In this document: positions 19,663 to 27,895 of the stretch, piece after piece | Position numbering within the stretch: the stretch's first letter is position 1 | Layout of the letters: every line of letters starts with the position of its first letter | NCBI GenBank assembly: GCA_016717165.1 | Contig: JADKGA010000002.1 | Location: forward strand, 1,302,001-1,366,000 | Origin: Candidatus Lutibacillus vidarii | Lineage (GTDB): Bacteria; Actinomycetota; Actinomycetes; Actinomycetales; Dermatophilaceae | Direction: 5' to 3' | DNA: 64,000 nucleotides | Program-made: the position numbers and the translations under genes | The notes under the pieces: generated by a model | Database searches by the model: none | Told to the model about the DNA's origin: nothing | What the model saw: only the letters and a program-made list of their open reading frames with translations

Positions 19663-20382
19663 TCAGCCGGACAGACCTGAGCGGACCAGCGCGACATGCA
19701 GTGCGATGCAGTGCCGCAGCACCTCGGCGGTCGGGTCGTCCATCGCCCCGCGCCCGGCAGTGGCCTTCGCGGGGGCCCGAACCTGTTGCGCCAGCCCGAT
19801 CTCCCGGGCCGCTGCGGTCCGGAACGAGCGCAGGTGCCGGGCCTCCACCCCGTATGCCGCCAAGGCGCCTGCGGCCCGGGCGATCGCGAGATGGTCCTCG
19901 GTGAAGTCGGTCGAGCCCAGCGGGAGGACGCCATACTCCTGCAGTGCACCGAACATCTCCCTCGACAAGCCGGAGGTTGAGCGCAGCTCCTCCGCGGTGA
20001 GCCGGAGCAGCCGCGGCGCCCCGAGATCGAGGGCCGAGGGGATGAGCGGGTCGGCCACCTCCGGGGGGACGACGGGCCGCTCGTCGGTCCCCACCTCGGG
20101 CACGGTCAGCCCTCGGTCCATCGCGTCGAGGGCCTCGCGGATCACCCGAAGTGGCCAGAACCGCTCCCGCTGCGCAGTGAGGACATACCGGATCCGCTCG
20201 ACGTCGCTCAGGGCGTACACGCGGTACCCCGAGGCGGTCCGGGCCGGGTGGACCAGGCCCGCCGCCTCGAGGAAGCGCAGCTTGGAGACGCTGACGTCCG
20301 GGAAGTCCTCACGCAGCGCGGCGATGACCGCGCCGATGGTCAGCCGGTCCGGCTGGGTGGACCGCCGCCGGGTCTGCGCCAC
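19663..20382 (-). CDS. ftsR: MerR family regulator FtsR
   Basis: 239 residues with an N-terminal MerR-type winged helix (LTIGAVIAALREDFPDVSVSKLRFLE, then GLVHPARTASGYRVY and SDVERIRYVLTAQRE), which begins with the family's unusual long first helix. The rest is the conserved C-terminal domain of the Rv1828/FtsR group. In Corynebacterium FtsR activates ftsZ; that role is inferred here from the domain and from position directly after garA, with only two bases between them. The two genes are surely co-transcribed. ftsZ itself is not in the window. Confidence 0.88.
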   Translation of the reverse strand: MAQTRRRSTQPDRLTIGAVIAALREDFPDVSVSKLRFLEAAGLVHPARTASGYRVYALSDVERIRYVLTAQRERFWPLRVIREALDAMDRGLTVPEVGTDERPVVPPEVADPLIPSALDLGAPRLLRLTAEELRSTSGLSREMFGALQEYGVLPLGSTDFTEDHLAIARAAGALAAYGVEARHLRSFRTAAAREIGLAQQVRAPAKATAGRGAMDDPTAEVLRHCIALHVALVRSGLSG

Positions 20383-20384
20383 GG

Positions 20385-20840
20385 CTACCGGGCCGGGTTG
20401 TAGGTGAGCCGGAACTTGCCGATCTGGACCTCGTCGCCGGCGCGGAGCACGGCCTCGTCGACGAGTGACCGGTTGACATAGGTGCCGTTGAGCGAGCCGA
20501 CGTCGCGGACCCGGTAGCTCCCGTCCTCGCGGACGAAGACGGCGTGCCGCCGCGAGACCGTGACGTCGTCGAGGAAGATGTCGCTGTCCGGGTGCCGCCC
20601 GGCCGAGACCTGGGCGTCGTCGAGCAGGAAACGCGCCCCGACATTGGCGCCGCGGACGACGACGAGCAACGCGGTCTGCGGACGCAGCGCCGCCACCGTC
20701 GCGAGGTCCTCCACGGTGAGGCCGTAGTTGTCGTGCGACTCCGGCGACTCGGGCGCTTCGGCATCGCCGACGCGCTGCAGCTGCATCGTCGTCGGCTCGC
20801 GCCGCTCGACCGGCTGCATCGGGTCGGTCGGGTCAGCCAT
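20385..20840 (-). CDS. garA: FHA domain protein, GarA/OdhI-like
   Basis: 151 residues. The FHA domain (about 60-145) has VSAGRHPDSDIFLDD, VSRRHAVF and GSLNGTYVNR, with the phosphothreonine-binding Arg, Ser and Asn residues in place. GarA/OdhI proteins bind and inhibit 2-oxoglutarate dehydrogenase and are switched off by phosphorylation of an N-terminal ETTS motif by Ser/Thr kinases such as PknG/PknB. Here the corresponding region reads REPTTMQLQR, so the canonical ETTS is altered although adjacent threonines remain. Gene order (garA-ftsR) supports orthology. The usual neighbour gcvH is absent; a DUF881 gene lies 96 bases upstream instead. Confidence 0.87.
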   Translation of the reverse strand: MADPTDPMQPVERREPTTMQLQRVGDAEAPESPESHDNYGLTVEDLATVAALRPQTALLVVVRGANVGARFLLDDAQVSAGRHPDSDIFLDDVTVSRRHAVFVREDGSYRVRDVGSLNGTYVNRSLVDEAVLRAGDEVQIGKFRLTYNPAR

Positions 20841-20936
20841 CGTCTCGCCCTTCTGTGGTCGGCGCCGTCCCCCTGCGGCGTGCTGATTCCCCAGGGTAGA
20901 GCACCAGGCTCTGAGCGTGGGCCGGATCGGCCCTGT

Positions 20937-21704
20937 TCACGGCGTCGGACTCGCAGTCGCGGTCGCTGCGGGCACCGGTGTAGCGAAACGCGGCGGGATG
21001 AGCGTATGCAGGGCGCGGATCTCGATGTGGTCGCGGATCGACACCGTCGCCACTCCCCCGCGCTGGCTCACCGAGTCGACAACCCCGCCGGGGATCGACA
21101 TCGCTGCAGACAAGGTGGCCGAGTCGCCGATCGCGAGGATCGTCAACGGGCGCTCGACGGGGGCGTTGTCGGCATACACCGTCGTCCCCTCGTCGTCGAA
21201 GAAGGTCGAGGCGACGACGCGCACCCCGCCGACCTGGATCACCTCGGCGCCGGCATTGCGCAGCTCCTGGACGATGTCGAGGAGGTGCACGGCGGTGACC
21301 TTTGAGCCGGGGTCGGAGATGGTCAGCGCAATGCCGGGGCCCGTTGCCGGGACGGTGCCAGCGAGTATGCCGAGACGGTCGACCTGGTCCTGGGCCTGCT
21401 GGAGCGCGGCGGCAGAGGTGTCGACGCCGGAGCGGAGCGCGTCGCGGTTGCGCTGCAGCTCACCGAGCTGGGCGTCCAGGCGGGCCGACCGCTGGCTGAC
21501 GTCGTCGAGCACGCGAAGAAGCTCGGGCTGGGTCAACGACTCCAGACCGGCCTCCTGGGTCTGCTGGACCTGAGTGGCCAGGGCGAACCCCAGGGTGACG
21601 GCGAGCACGGTGACCAGAACGTTGGCTTTGGTGAGCCGGGGTGCCCCGATCCGGCGCAGCCGGCGCCATGCATCGCCTCGCGTGTCCGCGGCCCTTTCGG
21701 TCAT
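20937..21704 (-). CDS. DUF881 membrane-anchored protein
   Basis: 255 residues: a short cytoplasmic N terminus, one membrane helix (VLVTVLAVTLGFALATQV, about 29-46), a coiled coil (about 70-110) and an extracellular DUF881 domain with GPGIALTISDPG, LDIVQELRNAGAEVIQVGGVRV and LTILAIGDSATL. It resembles the Rv1825 protein and, with Sbp and a second DUF881, forms a conserved actinobacterial trio of unknown mechanism, thought to act at the cell envelope or division site. The start overlaps the Sbp stop as ATGA (21701-21704). The C terminus is a low-complexity Pro/Ala/Thr tail. Confidence 0.88.
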   Translation of the reverse strand: MTERAADTRGDAWRRLRRIGAPRLTKANVLVTVLAVTLGFALATQVQQTQEAGLESLTQPELLRVLDDVSQRSARLDAQLGELQRNRDALRSGVDTSAAALQQAQDQVDRLGILAGTVPATGPGIALTISDPGSKVTAVHLLDIVQELRNAGAEVIQVGGVRVVASTFFDDEGTTVYADNAPVERPLTILAIGDSATLSAAMSIPGGVVDSVSQRGGVATVSIRDHIEIRALHTLIPPRFATPVPAATATASPTP

Positions 21705-22033
21705 GCGCGGAACAGGTGTCGGCGGATCGAGGCGACATTGCTGAAGATGCGGACACCGAGCACGACCACGACACCGGTCGACAGCTGGGTGCCGACGCCG
21801 AGCTGGTCACCGAGGAAGACGATGAAGGCGGCGACGACCACATTGGAGAGGAAGGAGACGATGAAGACCTTGTCGTCGAAGATCCCGTCGAGGACCGCCC
21901 GGACCCCGCCGAAGACCGCGTCCAGGGCGGCGACGACGGCGATCGGCAGGTAGGGCTGCGCCCACAGCGGGACGGTGGGGTGGAGGACCAGACCAGCGAT
22001 GATGCCGACGACCAGCCCGATCGCAGGGATCAT
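21701..22033 (-). CDS. sbp: Small basic protein (DUF1290, Sbp)
   Basis: 110 residues and three membrane helices: IPAIGLVVGIIAGLVL at the N terminus, YLPIAVVAALDAVFGGVRAV in the middle, and VSFLSNVVVAAFIVFLGDQL. AALDAVFGGVRA is the family hallmark of DUF1290/Sbp proteins, first described near division genes in Gram-positive bacteria; function unknown. It sits between two DUF881 genes, as in Rv1823-Rv1825, and shares a four-base overlap with the downstream one. Confidence 0.9.
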   Translation of the reverse strand: MIPAIGLVVGIIAGLVLHPTVPLWAQPYLPIAVVAALDAVFGGVRAVLDGIFDDKVFIVSFLSNVVVAAFIVFLGDQLGVGTQLSTGVVVVLGVRIFSNVASIRRHLFRA

Positions 22034-22081
22034 TCGCGGTCCCCTTTCCGGCGCATGCTCACACGGGCGATCGTCATTCTC

Positions 22082-22963
22082 TCACCCGCCGGAGGTCCCG
22101 GTTGTCGCCCCGCGCAGGACCTGCGCCGAGGTCAGGTCGAGCCCGGTCGCCGAAGGAACCGAGAGCGAGTCGGCTGCGGCGAACTCGGCCCGGATCGAGT
22201 AGTTGTCAACCAGAGCGGAGAGATAGCCTCCGGCCACCGTAGCGGCGAAGCTCGGCTCGAGGGCCTGCGGGTCTCCGATAGCCGTGATGAGGTAGGGCCT
22301 GGTCAGCGGACGGAAGTCGACGAGCAGCGCGTTCCCGGCGAACCGGATCGACGACCGCGCGGTGAGCCGCATCCCGTTGACTGCCATCGCCTCGGCGCCG
22401 GCCTGCCACAGCCCGTTGACGACGATCTGCAGGTCGCGCGCGGTGACCCGGCCGTCGGTGAAGCCGGTGCTATTTCGGGGGTCCGAGCCACCCCCCACCC
22501 CTGACTCGAGGGCGTCATCGAGGGTGAGGCTGACCCCCGGGCCGGTCATCGCCTCGGCGCCGGTGGCCGCCGTGAGCCGGCCAAGCTCTGCCGAGATCGC
22601 CTCGTTCCCGGTCAGTTCGAGGGCCGCCGCTTGGTACTGGTCGATCTCGGCCTCCATGCTGCTGATCCGCGCACCGACCTGGTCATCGTGGGCTCGGACG
22701 GCGAGGATCCGCTCGACCAGATCGCTGCGCACCTTGGCCGCCCCGGTGACCGGGCGCCGCAAGGTGACGGCAGAGACTGTCAGCGCGAAGCCGAGTACCA
22801 GCGCAGTGATGACGGCGACGCCACGGCGAGCTCGCGGCTGTAGCTCACCCAAGGTGGTCCGGCGTTGGGCCGCCGCCACGTAGCCCGGGTCGAGCGGGTG
22901 GTCCATGATCTCGGTCAGCAGCCGCATCGAGGCGTCGACCGGACCGGTTCGGGACGGGATCAT
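22082..22963 (-). CDS. DUF881 membrane-anchored protein (second copy)
   Basis: 293 residues from ATG 22963, which overlaps the stop of the upstream phosphatidyltransferase gene (ATGA). One membrane helix (GVAVITALVLGFALTVSAV, about 48-66) is followed by a coiled coil (SSMEAEIDQYQAAALELTG) and the DUF881 domain with GPGVSLTLDDA, ARDLQIVVNGLWQAGAEAMA and YLITAIGDPQALE. It is paralogous to the DUF881 protein downstream of Sbp; the pair probably forms a membrane complex with Sbp. This copy has the longer cytoplasmic N terminus. Confidence 0.88.
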   Translation of the reverse strand: MIPSRTGPVDASMRLLTEIMDHPLDPGYVAAAQRRTTLGELQPRARRGVAVITALVLGFALTVSAVTLRRPVTGAAKVRSDLVERILAVRAHDDQVGARISSMEAEIDQYQAAALELTGNEAISAELGRLTAATGAEAMTGPGVSLTLDDALESGVGGGSDPRNSTGFTDGRVTARDLQIVVNGLWQAGAEAMAVNGMRLTARSSIRFAGNALLVDFRPLTRPYLITAIGDPQALEPSFAATVAGGYLSALVDNYSIRAEFAAADSLSVPSATGLDLTSAQVLRGATTGTSGG

Positions 22964-23598
22964 GCCGGCGCCCCCCGACCCGGTCCTGCCGGCCGATCGG
23001 GAAGACCCGCTGCCCGCAGGCGACGCAGCTGGCCGAGCACCCGGGAGGCTTGGACGACATACAGGCCGGCTGCGACCCAGTAGAGGTAGACGCCCCACCA
23101 GACCATCGCCCACCCGACGATGCTCGCGGCGGTGCCCACCCAGCCGTCGAAGGTGCCGAGGAGCAGCAGTGGGAAGGCGTAGAGCAGGTTGAGCGTGGCC
23201 GCCTTCCCGACGACATTGACCGGCAAGCCGGTCTGCCCCGCCCGCTTGAGGACCAGCATGACGACGGCCAGCAGCACCTCACGTGCCACGAGGAGCCAGA
23301 CGAACCACCACGGGATGACCTCGCGGACGGCCAGCCCGACCAGGGTCGCGGCGACATAGAGGCGGTCGGCGACCGGGTCGAGGAGCTGCCCGAGCCGGGA
23401 CTCCAGACCGAAGGCGCGGGCGATCTTCCCGTCGAGATAGTCGGTGATGGCGCTGAGCACCAGGACGATGAGCGCCCACCCGTCGAGGCGGCGCAGCAAC
23501 AGCCAGAGGAAGAGCGGCACCCCGAGGAGCCGGGCAAAGGAGAGCAGGTTGGGCACGGTGAGGATGCGGTCACTCACCTCTCGCTGCCGGCTCGCCAC
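22960..23598 (-). CDS. CDP-alcohol phosphatidyltransferase (PgsA2-like)
   Basis: 212 residues. The CDP-alcohol phosphotransferase signature is complete: Asp53-x2-Asp56-Gly57-x2-Ala60-Arg61-x8-Gly70-x3-Asp74-x3-Asp78, in DYLDGKIAR and LLDPVADR. About six membrane helices follow. It transfers a phosphatidyl group from CDP-diacylglycerol to an alcohol; by position beside DUF881-Sbp it matches PgsA2 (Rv1822), whose acceptor is uncertain (glycerol phosphate or another). GTG 23598 is chosen because it directly precedes the conserved N terminus (ILTVPNLLSFARLLGVP). It is first in the four-gene string to the DUF881 gene. Confidence 0.88.
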   Translation of the reverse strand: MASRQREVSDRILTVPNLLSFARLLGVPLFLWLLLRRLDGWALIVLVLSAITDYLDGKIARAFGLESRLGQLLDPVADRLYVAATLVGLAVREVIPWWFVWLLVAREVLLAVVMLVLKRAGQTGLPVNVVGKAATLNLLYAFPLLLLGTFDGWVGTAASIVGWAMVWWGVYLYWVAAGLYVVQASRVLGQLRRLRAAGLPDRPAGPGRGAPA

Positions 23599-23659
23599 GG
23601 GCCCAGCGTAACGGCGTCCACGCGCCGCACCGTGGTGCGCCGGGCTAGAGTCCACCGGT

Positions 23660-23953
23660 ATGCCGACCTTCGCCGTCAACTACCGGTATGCCGACCAGCC
23701 CGCCGCTCTTGGCGAGCATCGTCCCGCACACCGGGCCTTCCTCGCCCAACACGCCGAGGCGGGTCACCTGCTCGCCGCCGGCCGCTTTGCCGACGAGGGC
23801 CCCGAGGCCGCCCTGCTGGTGTTCCGAGCGCAGTCGGCGGACGACGTGGCCGGCTGGCTCGACCAGGACCCGTTCGCTCTGGTCGGGCTGGTCGCCGAGC
23901 GGGAGATCAGGCTGTGGCCGGTCGTCCTCGGCCCGTGGGTCGCTCAGCAGTAG
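23660..23953 (+). CDS. YciI family protein
   Basis: 97 residues, a single YciI-like (ferredoxin-like alpha-beta) domain: FAVNYRYAD, HRPAHRAFLAQHAEAGHLLAAG with the conserved His/Asp-type residues, and the strand DQDPFALVGLVAEREIRLW. YciI-like proteins are small cytoplasmic enzymes or dehydrochlorinase-like proteins of mostly unknown substrate. ATG 23660 lies within one of the recurrent GGTATGCCG motifs. The 3' end overlaps the convergent TspO-like gene by 47 bases. Confidence 0.8.
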   Translation: MPTFAVNYRYADQPAALGEHRPAHRAFLAQHAEAGHLLAAGRFADEGPEAALLVFRAQSADDVAGWLDQDPFALVGLVAEREIRLWPVVLGPWVAQQ

Positions 23954-24740
23954 CGGCCCAGAGCACCACCGCGGCGGCGACCCCTGCAGCGACCGCGGTG
24001 ACCACCGAGGTCGGGCCCGTCGTGACCCGGCCCACCGCGATCCAGCCCAGACCCCAGGCCATTGCCGCGGCAACGGCATACCGTCCACCGAGCTGGCGGG
24101 CGAGGAGCACGCCGACACCTGCCGCGACCGCGAGGACGACGACCGCGGCCCCCTGGGCCACCGCGGCACCCGGACGGACCCCGGAGGAGACCAAGGCCGC
24201 GGTGACATTGGCGCAGGTCGCGACGCTGACCCAGCCGAGATAGAGCCCGAAGGTGCCGTCGAGCAGCAGGCGGCTGGCAGTCGTCGCGCCGGCCGAGGAC
24301 CCCAGGCGGCGGACCAGGACGCCGAGGGTGATGGTCAGCGCCGCGATGACGCCCACGCTGACCCAGATCCAGCCCTGCTGGGTCACGAGCAGCCAGGCGG
24401 CGTTGAGCAGCATGGACACGGCGGCGAGGTAGCCCGTCGAGCGGACGCGTGGGTCGGTGGCCGGACCCGGCAGCCATTGCCAGACGGTGTAGGCGCCCAG
24501 CCCGAGGTAGATGACCGACCAGATCGAGAACGCCGGCACCGCCGGAGCGAGCAAGGTGGCATCGGCGGCGAGCGAACCGCCCGAGGACTCCTCCACCCGG
24601 GTACCGAGGACGCCGACGCCGACGAGGGTGCCGACGACGCAGAGGACCTCGCTGACCGTGACGACGACCTGGCGACGTCGGTCCGCCGAGGTGGCCTGGC
24701 CGCGACCGCTGGCCTGGAGGGTGGATGAGTGAGTGGTCAT
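23907..24740 (-). CDS. TspO/MBR-like membrane protein
   Basis: 277 residues with about eight hydrophobic segments. SIWSVIYLGLGAYTVWQWLP, LLNAAWLLVTQQGWIW and GLYLGWVSVATCANVTA are the Trp-rich pieces expected for TspO/translocator-like (tryptophan-rich sensory) proteins, which bind tetrapyrroles and respond to light or stress in several bacteria. It is longer than the common 160-residue five-helix TspO, as in many actinobacterial relatives. ATG 24740 overlaps the stop of the CarH/LitR-like gene (ATGA), so it is co-expressed with that predicted photoreceptor regulator. Confidence 0.7.
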   Translation of the reverse strand: MTTHSSTLQASGRGQATSADRRRQVVVTVSEVLCVVGTLVGVGVLGTRVEESSGGSLAADATLLAPAVPAFSIWSVIYLGLGAYTVWQWLPGPATDPRVRSTGYLAAVSMLLNAAWLLVTQQGWIWVSVGVIAALTITLGVLVRRLGSSAGATTASRLLLDGTFGLYLGWVSVATCANVTAALVSSGVRPGAAVAQGAAVVVLAVAAGVGVLLARQLGGRYAVAAAMAWGLGWIAVGRVTTGPTSVVTAVAAGVAAAVVLWAATAERPTGRGRPATA

Positions 24741-25684
24741 CGGGAGACCCCTTGTGGTGTTGAGGTGGACGTGGGCGTGGCCGTTTGGGCCGAGGGGTGC
24801 GCGTGGTTGACGAGGCGGTTCGCGGCCGTGACCGCCGCCCGCAGCTCGGTCGGCAGCCGCGCGGCCCCGAGGTCGGCGGCCACCGCGGGGGTCGCACCGG
24901 GCCCGCCGACGGCGACCACGTGCCCCGCCGACATCTGCCGCACCGTCTCGGCGTGGCCCTGGAAGACCTCCGAGCGGGTTGCGGCGATCACGACGAGGTC
25001 GGGGCCGATGACCCGGACCGCGCCGAGGAGCTCCGAGGCAGGGGTGTCCTGCCCGAGGAACCTGATCCGCCAGCCCGCCTGGCCCAGCAGCAGGCCGAAG
25101 GCCAACAGGGCGATGTCGTGGCGCTCGTCCGCCGGGCAGGCGAGGACCGCGATCGGCCCGGTCCCGACGCCCCAGGTCAACGTCCGGGCCGAGAGCCGGC
25201 GCCGGATCAGCTGGCTGGCGAAGTGCTCGTGGCCGATGGTGGTCTCGCCGCGGGCCCACCGCTCGCCGAGGTCGACAAGATAGGGCAGGACGACCTCGCA
25301 CAGGGCAGGTTCGAGCCCGAGGCCGTCGAGCGTGTCGTCAAGGACGACCTGCACCGAGCGCTCGTCGAACCGGTCGACCGCCTCGCGCAGTCGAGCAATC
25401 AGCTGCCGCGGAGCCTGCCCGGTAGGGTCGGCGGCCTCGGCACCGAGGCGCCGCTCGGCCAGGACCTGGGCCACGGCGCTCGACACCGGGACTCCCTGGG
25501 CACGCAGGGCCAGCACGGCCCGGACCCGCGCCTCGGCCTCGGGGCCGTAGAGCCGGTACCCACCCGAGGACCGCAGCGGCTCCACCAGACCGTAGCGACG
25601 CTCCCACGCTCGCAGGACGTGCGCGCTGACGCCCACGACGGCAGCCAGCTCGCCGATCCGCATCGGTCCGCGCTCCGAGGTCAT
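24737..25684 (-). CDS. MerR-type regulator with B12-binding domain (CarH/LitR-like)
   Basis: 315 residues. A MerR helix-turn-helix (MRIGELAAVVGVSAHVLRAWERRYGL at 8-33, with GGYRLY as wing) is followed by a helical domain and a cobalamin-binding domain. The helical part has Trp143, nine residues, then Glu153-His154, which is the W-x9-EH motif that surrounds adenosylcobalamin in CarH. The lower-ligand region reads ERHDIALLAFG (His189), close to the ExHxxG pattern except Ala for Gly. CarH/LitR proteins repress in the dark and release DNA when light breaks B12. Divergent from the FAD oxidoreductase operon and overlapping the TspO-like gene, which are its likely targets. Confidence 0.82.
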   Translation of the reverse strand: MTSERGPMRIGELAAVVGVSAHVLRAWERRYGLVEPLRSSGGYRLYGPEAEARVRAVLALRAQGVPVSSAVAQVLAERRLGAEAADPTGQAPRQLIARLREAVDRFDERSVQVVLDDTLDGLGLEPALCEVVLPYLVDLGERWARGETTIGHEHFASQLIRRRLSARTLTWGVGTGPIAVLACPADERHDIALLAFGLLLGQAGWRIRFLGQDTPASELLGAVRVIGPDLVVIAATRSEVFQGHAETVRQMSAGHVVAVGGPGATPAVAADLGAARLPTELRAAVTAANRLVNHAHPSAQTATPTSTSTPQGVSR

Positions 25685-25723
25685 GAGGCACCCTAACTCG
25701 CCTTCACAGGATTAGACAAAGAT

Positions 25724-25759
25724 TTGACGCCGGGGGGGTAGGGACCCTAGCGTCGGCCC
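25724..25759 (+). promoter_or_regulatory. Candidate promoter and palindromic operator of the FAD oxidoreductase operon
   Basis: TTGACG at 25724-25729 and TAGCGT at 25748-25753 are spaced 18 bases and would start transcription at or very near the ATG at 25760, giving a leaderless message; indeed no ribosome binding site precedes that ATG. A perfect palindrome, TAGGGACCCTA (25739-25749), lies in the spacer and touches the -10 box, well placed for a repressor such as the divergently encoded CarH/LitR-like protein. The promoter call is inference from hexamers and spacing only. Confidence 0.4.
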
Positions 25760-27055
25760 ATGCTCTCCACGCCCGGGCTCGAGGTCCGCGACCGCCCGCA
25801 CCCTCCCGAGCGCGTCGCCGTCATCGGCTCGGGCGTTGCAGGGCTCACGGCGGCATACCTCCTCTCCCGGACGATGTCGGTGACCCTCTACGAGGCCGAC
25901 GACCGCCTGGGCGGGCACGCGCACACCCACGACGTCGCCGGACCGGACGGGCCGATGCCCGTCGACACCGGTTTCATCGTCCACAACGACCGGACCTACC
26001 CCGTGCTCCGCCGCCTGTTCACCGAGCTCGGCGTGACCTGGCGCCCCACCGAGATGTCGCTGAGCATCCGCGACGACGACACCGGCCTGGAGTACGCCGG
26101 CGGCCGCGGCCTGCCCGGCTTCGTCGCCCGGCCGCGCCAGCTCGCCTCCCCGGAGTACCTTCGGCTGCTCCTCGAGGTCCGTCGCTTCCACCAGGTCGGC
26201 CGGGAGTTCCTCGAGCGGACCGACGACGAGGACGTGCTCACCTTCGGCGAGCTGCTCACCTCGCACGGCTTCTCGCCCTCGTTCATCCGGCGGTATGCCG
26301 TCCCGGTCGTCTCGTGCGTGTGGTCGACCGGCGGAGCGGAGGCACTGGACTACCCGGCGCGCTATCTGCTGCGCTTCCTGTCGCACCACGGGATGCTCAG
26401 CGTCGGCAACTCCCCCACCTGGGCGACGGTCCGCGGGGGTTCCCGGGTGTATGTCGAGGCCATCGCCTCCCGGTTGGACGCGGTTCGGATGGGGCACCGG
26501 GTCGAGTCGGTCCTTCGCGACCCTGACCTCGTCTCGGTGACCGACAATCGAGGCGTGACGCAGCACTTCGACAAGGTGGTCATCGCGACCCACCCGGACC
26601 AGGCGCTCGACCTCCTTGACGACGCGACACCGCAGGAGAAGGAGGTGCTCGGTGCCTTCCGGTACACCCGGAGCCAGGCGCTGCTGCACACCGACCCGTC
26701 GTTGCTGCCCCGCGCTCGGGCGGCGCGGTCGTCATGGAACTTCCTGGTCCGATCCGACGGCACCGGCGCCCCGCTGGTGACCTACTGGCTCAACCGGCTG
26801 CAGGGCCTACCCGCCAGCCACCCGCTCTTCGTCACCCTCAATGGCGCCGACCTCGTCTCGCCGCGGTCGGTCATCGCCGAGATGGACTATGCCCACCCCG
26901 CCTACGACCTCGAGGCGGTCCGGGCCCAGCGCCTGCTCCCGGGGCTGTCGACCGGCCGGACCGCCTTCGCCGGGGCGTACCACGGGTGGGGCTTCCACGA
27001 GGACGGGGCCCGGTCCGGGGTGGCGGCCGCGGCGGCCTTCGGGGTGACCTGGTGA
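25760..27055 (+). CDS. FAD/NAD(P)-dependent oxidoreductase (COG2907-like)
   Basis: 431 residues. The dinucleotide-binding motif VIGSGVAGLTAAYLLS (Gly23, Gly25, Gly28) is followed by the acidic strand end YEADDRLGGHAHTHDV, then DTGFIVHNDRTYP and, at the C terminus, FAGAYHGWGFHEDGARSG. This is the flavin amine oxidase-like protein typically found next to DUF1365 and a cyclopropane-fatty-acid-synthase-like gene, and implicated in oxidising or modifying membrane fatty acids. Here DUF1365 follows, overlapping by GTGA (27052-27055), and an SDR comes next. Probably controlled by the divergent B12-binding regulator. Confidence 0.85.
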   Translation: MLSTPGLEVRDRPHPPERVAVIGSGVAGLTAAYLLSRTMSVTLYEADDRLGGHAHTHDVAGPDGPMPVDTGFIVHNDRTYPVLRRLFTELGVTWRPTEMSLSIRDDDTGLEYAGGRGLPGFVARPRQLASPEYLRLLLEVRRFHQVGREFLERTDDEDVLTFGELLTSHGFSPSFIRRYAVPVVSCVWSTGGAEALDYPARYLLRFLSHHGMLSVGNSPTWATVRGGSRVYVEAIASRLDAVRMGHRVESVLRDPDLVSVTDNRGVTQHFDKVVIATHPDQALDLLDDATPQEKEVLGAFRYTRSQALLHTDPSLLPRARAARSSWNFLVRSDGTGAPLVTYWLNRLQGLPASHPLFVTLNGADLVSPRSVIAEMDYAHPAYDLEAVRAQRLLPGLSTGRTAFAGAYHGWGFHEDGARSGVAAAAAFGVTW

Positions 27056-27895
27056 ACGCACTTCCGGCTCCGGCCCAGGCGCTGCCGTCGGTGTCCGCCT
27101 CGGCGCCCCAGGCTCCGTCGGTCGGCCCGGGGCTCCGGTTGCCCGCGCTGGTGGTGGGGTCGGTCCGGCATACGAGATATCGCCCTCGACGGCACTCCTT
27201 CACGTACGGGCACTACCAGTGGCTCGTCGACCTCGACGCCCCGCCCCAGATGCCGCGCGGCCTGGGCTGGCTCGGCACGCTCCGGCCGGAGGACCACCTC
27301 GGCTCACCGACGAGCTTCCCGGCGCTGCGTGCCGAGGTGCTCGAGGCGGTCGCTGGCCGCCGGGCTGGCCGCCGAGTCCGTCGAGCGGGTCGTCATGCTC
27401 GCCCACGCCCGGATCCTCGGGCACGTCTTCGACCCGATGTCGGCCTTCTGGTGCCTCGACGCCGACGGCAGGGTTGTCGCGGTGCTTGTCGAGGTCCACA
27501 ACACGTATGCCGGCCGACACGCCTATGTCGTCGAGCTCGACCCGGGCTGGCGTGCTGAGGTGGACAAGGAGCTCTTCGTCTCCCCGTTCAACGACACCTC
27601 GGGGCGCTATCTCCTCCATCTGGAGCTGACGCCCGACCGGGTCGTGGCGGTCGTCCGGCTGGTTCGGGACGGATCGCCGGTCGTCACGGCGGCGGTGCAG
27701 GGGGTTCCGGTGGCGTTGACGCCTCGGCGCCTTGCGATGACCGCCGCCCGGCACCCGCTGATGACCCAGCGGGTCTCGGCGCTGATCCGGGTCCACGGCA
27801 TCTGGCTCTGGGCGCGGCGGCTGCCGATGTACACCAAGGCGTTCGGTGGACCCAAGGCGGAGCGGTCCTCGGCGGCCGGGACTCGGGCCGCATGA
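27052..27895 (+). pseudogene. DUF1365 family gene, interrupted by a frameshift
   Basis: Two reading frames together give one DUF1365 protein of about 280 residues. The first, from GTG 27052, carries VVGSVRHTRYRPRRHSFTY, HYQWLVDLD and SPTSFPALRAEVLEAV. The second picks up at about 27370 with VVMLAHARILGHVFDP, MSAFWCLD, LFVSPFNDTSGRYLLHL and runs to 27895. All family blocks are present in order, so the break is recent or false. It falls in a 12-base direct repeat (GCTGGCCGCCGG twice, 27350-27373) where slippage is easy. DUF1365 proteins accompany fatty-acid-modifying oxidoreductases; their activity is not settled. Start and stop both overlap neighbouring genes. Confidence 0.75.
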
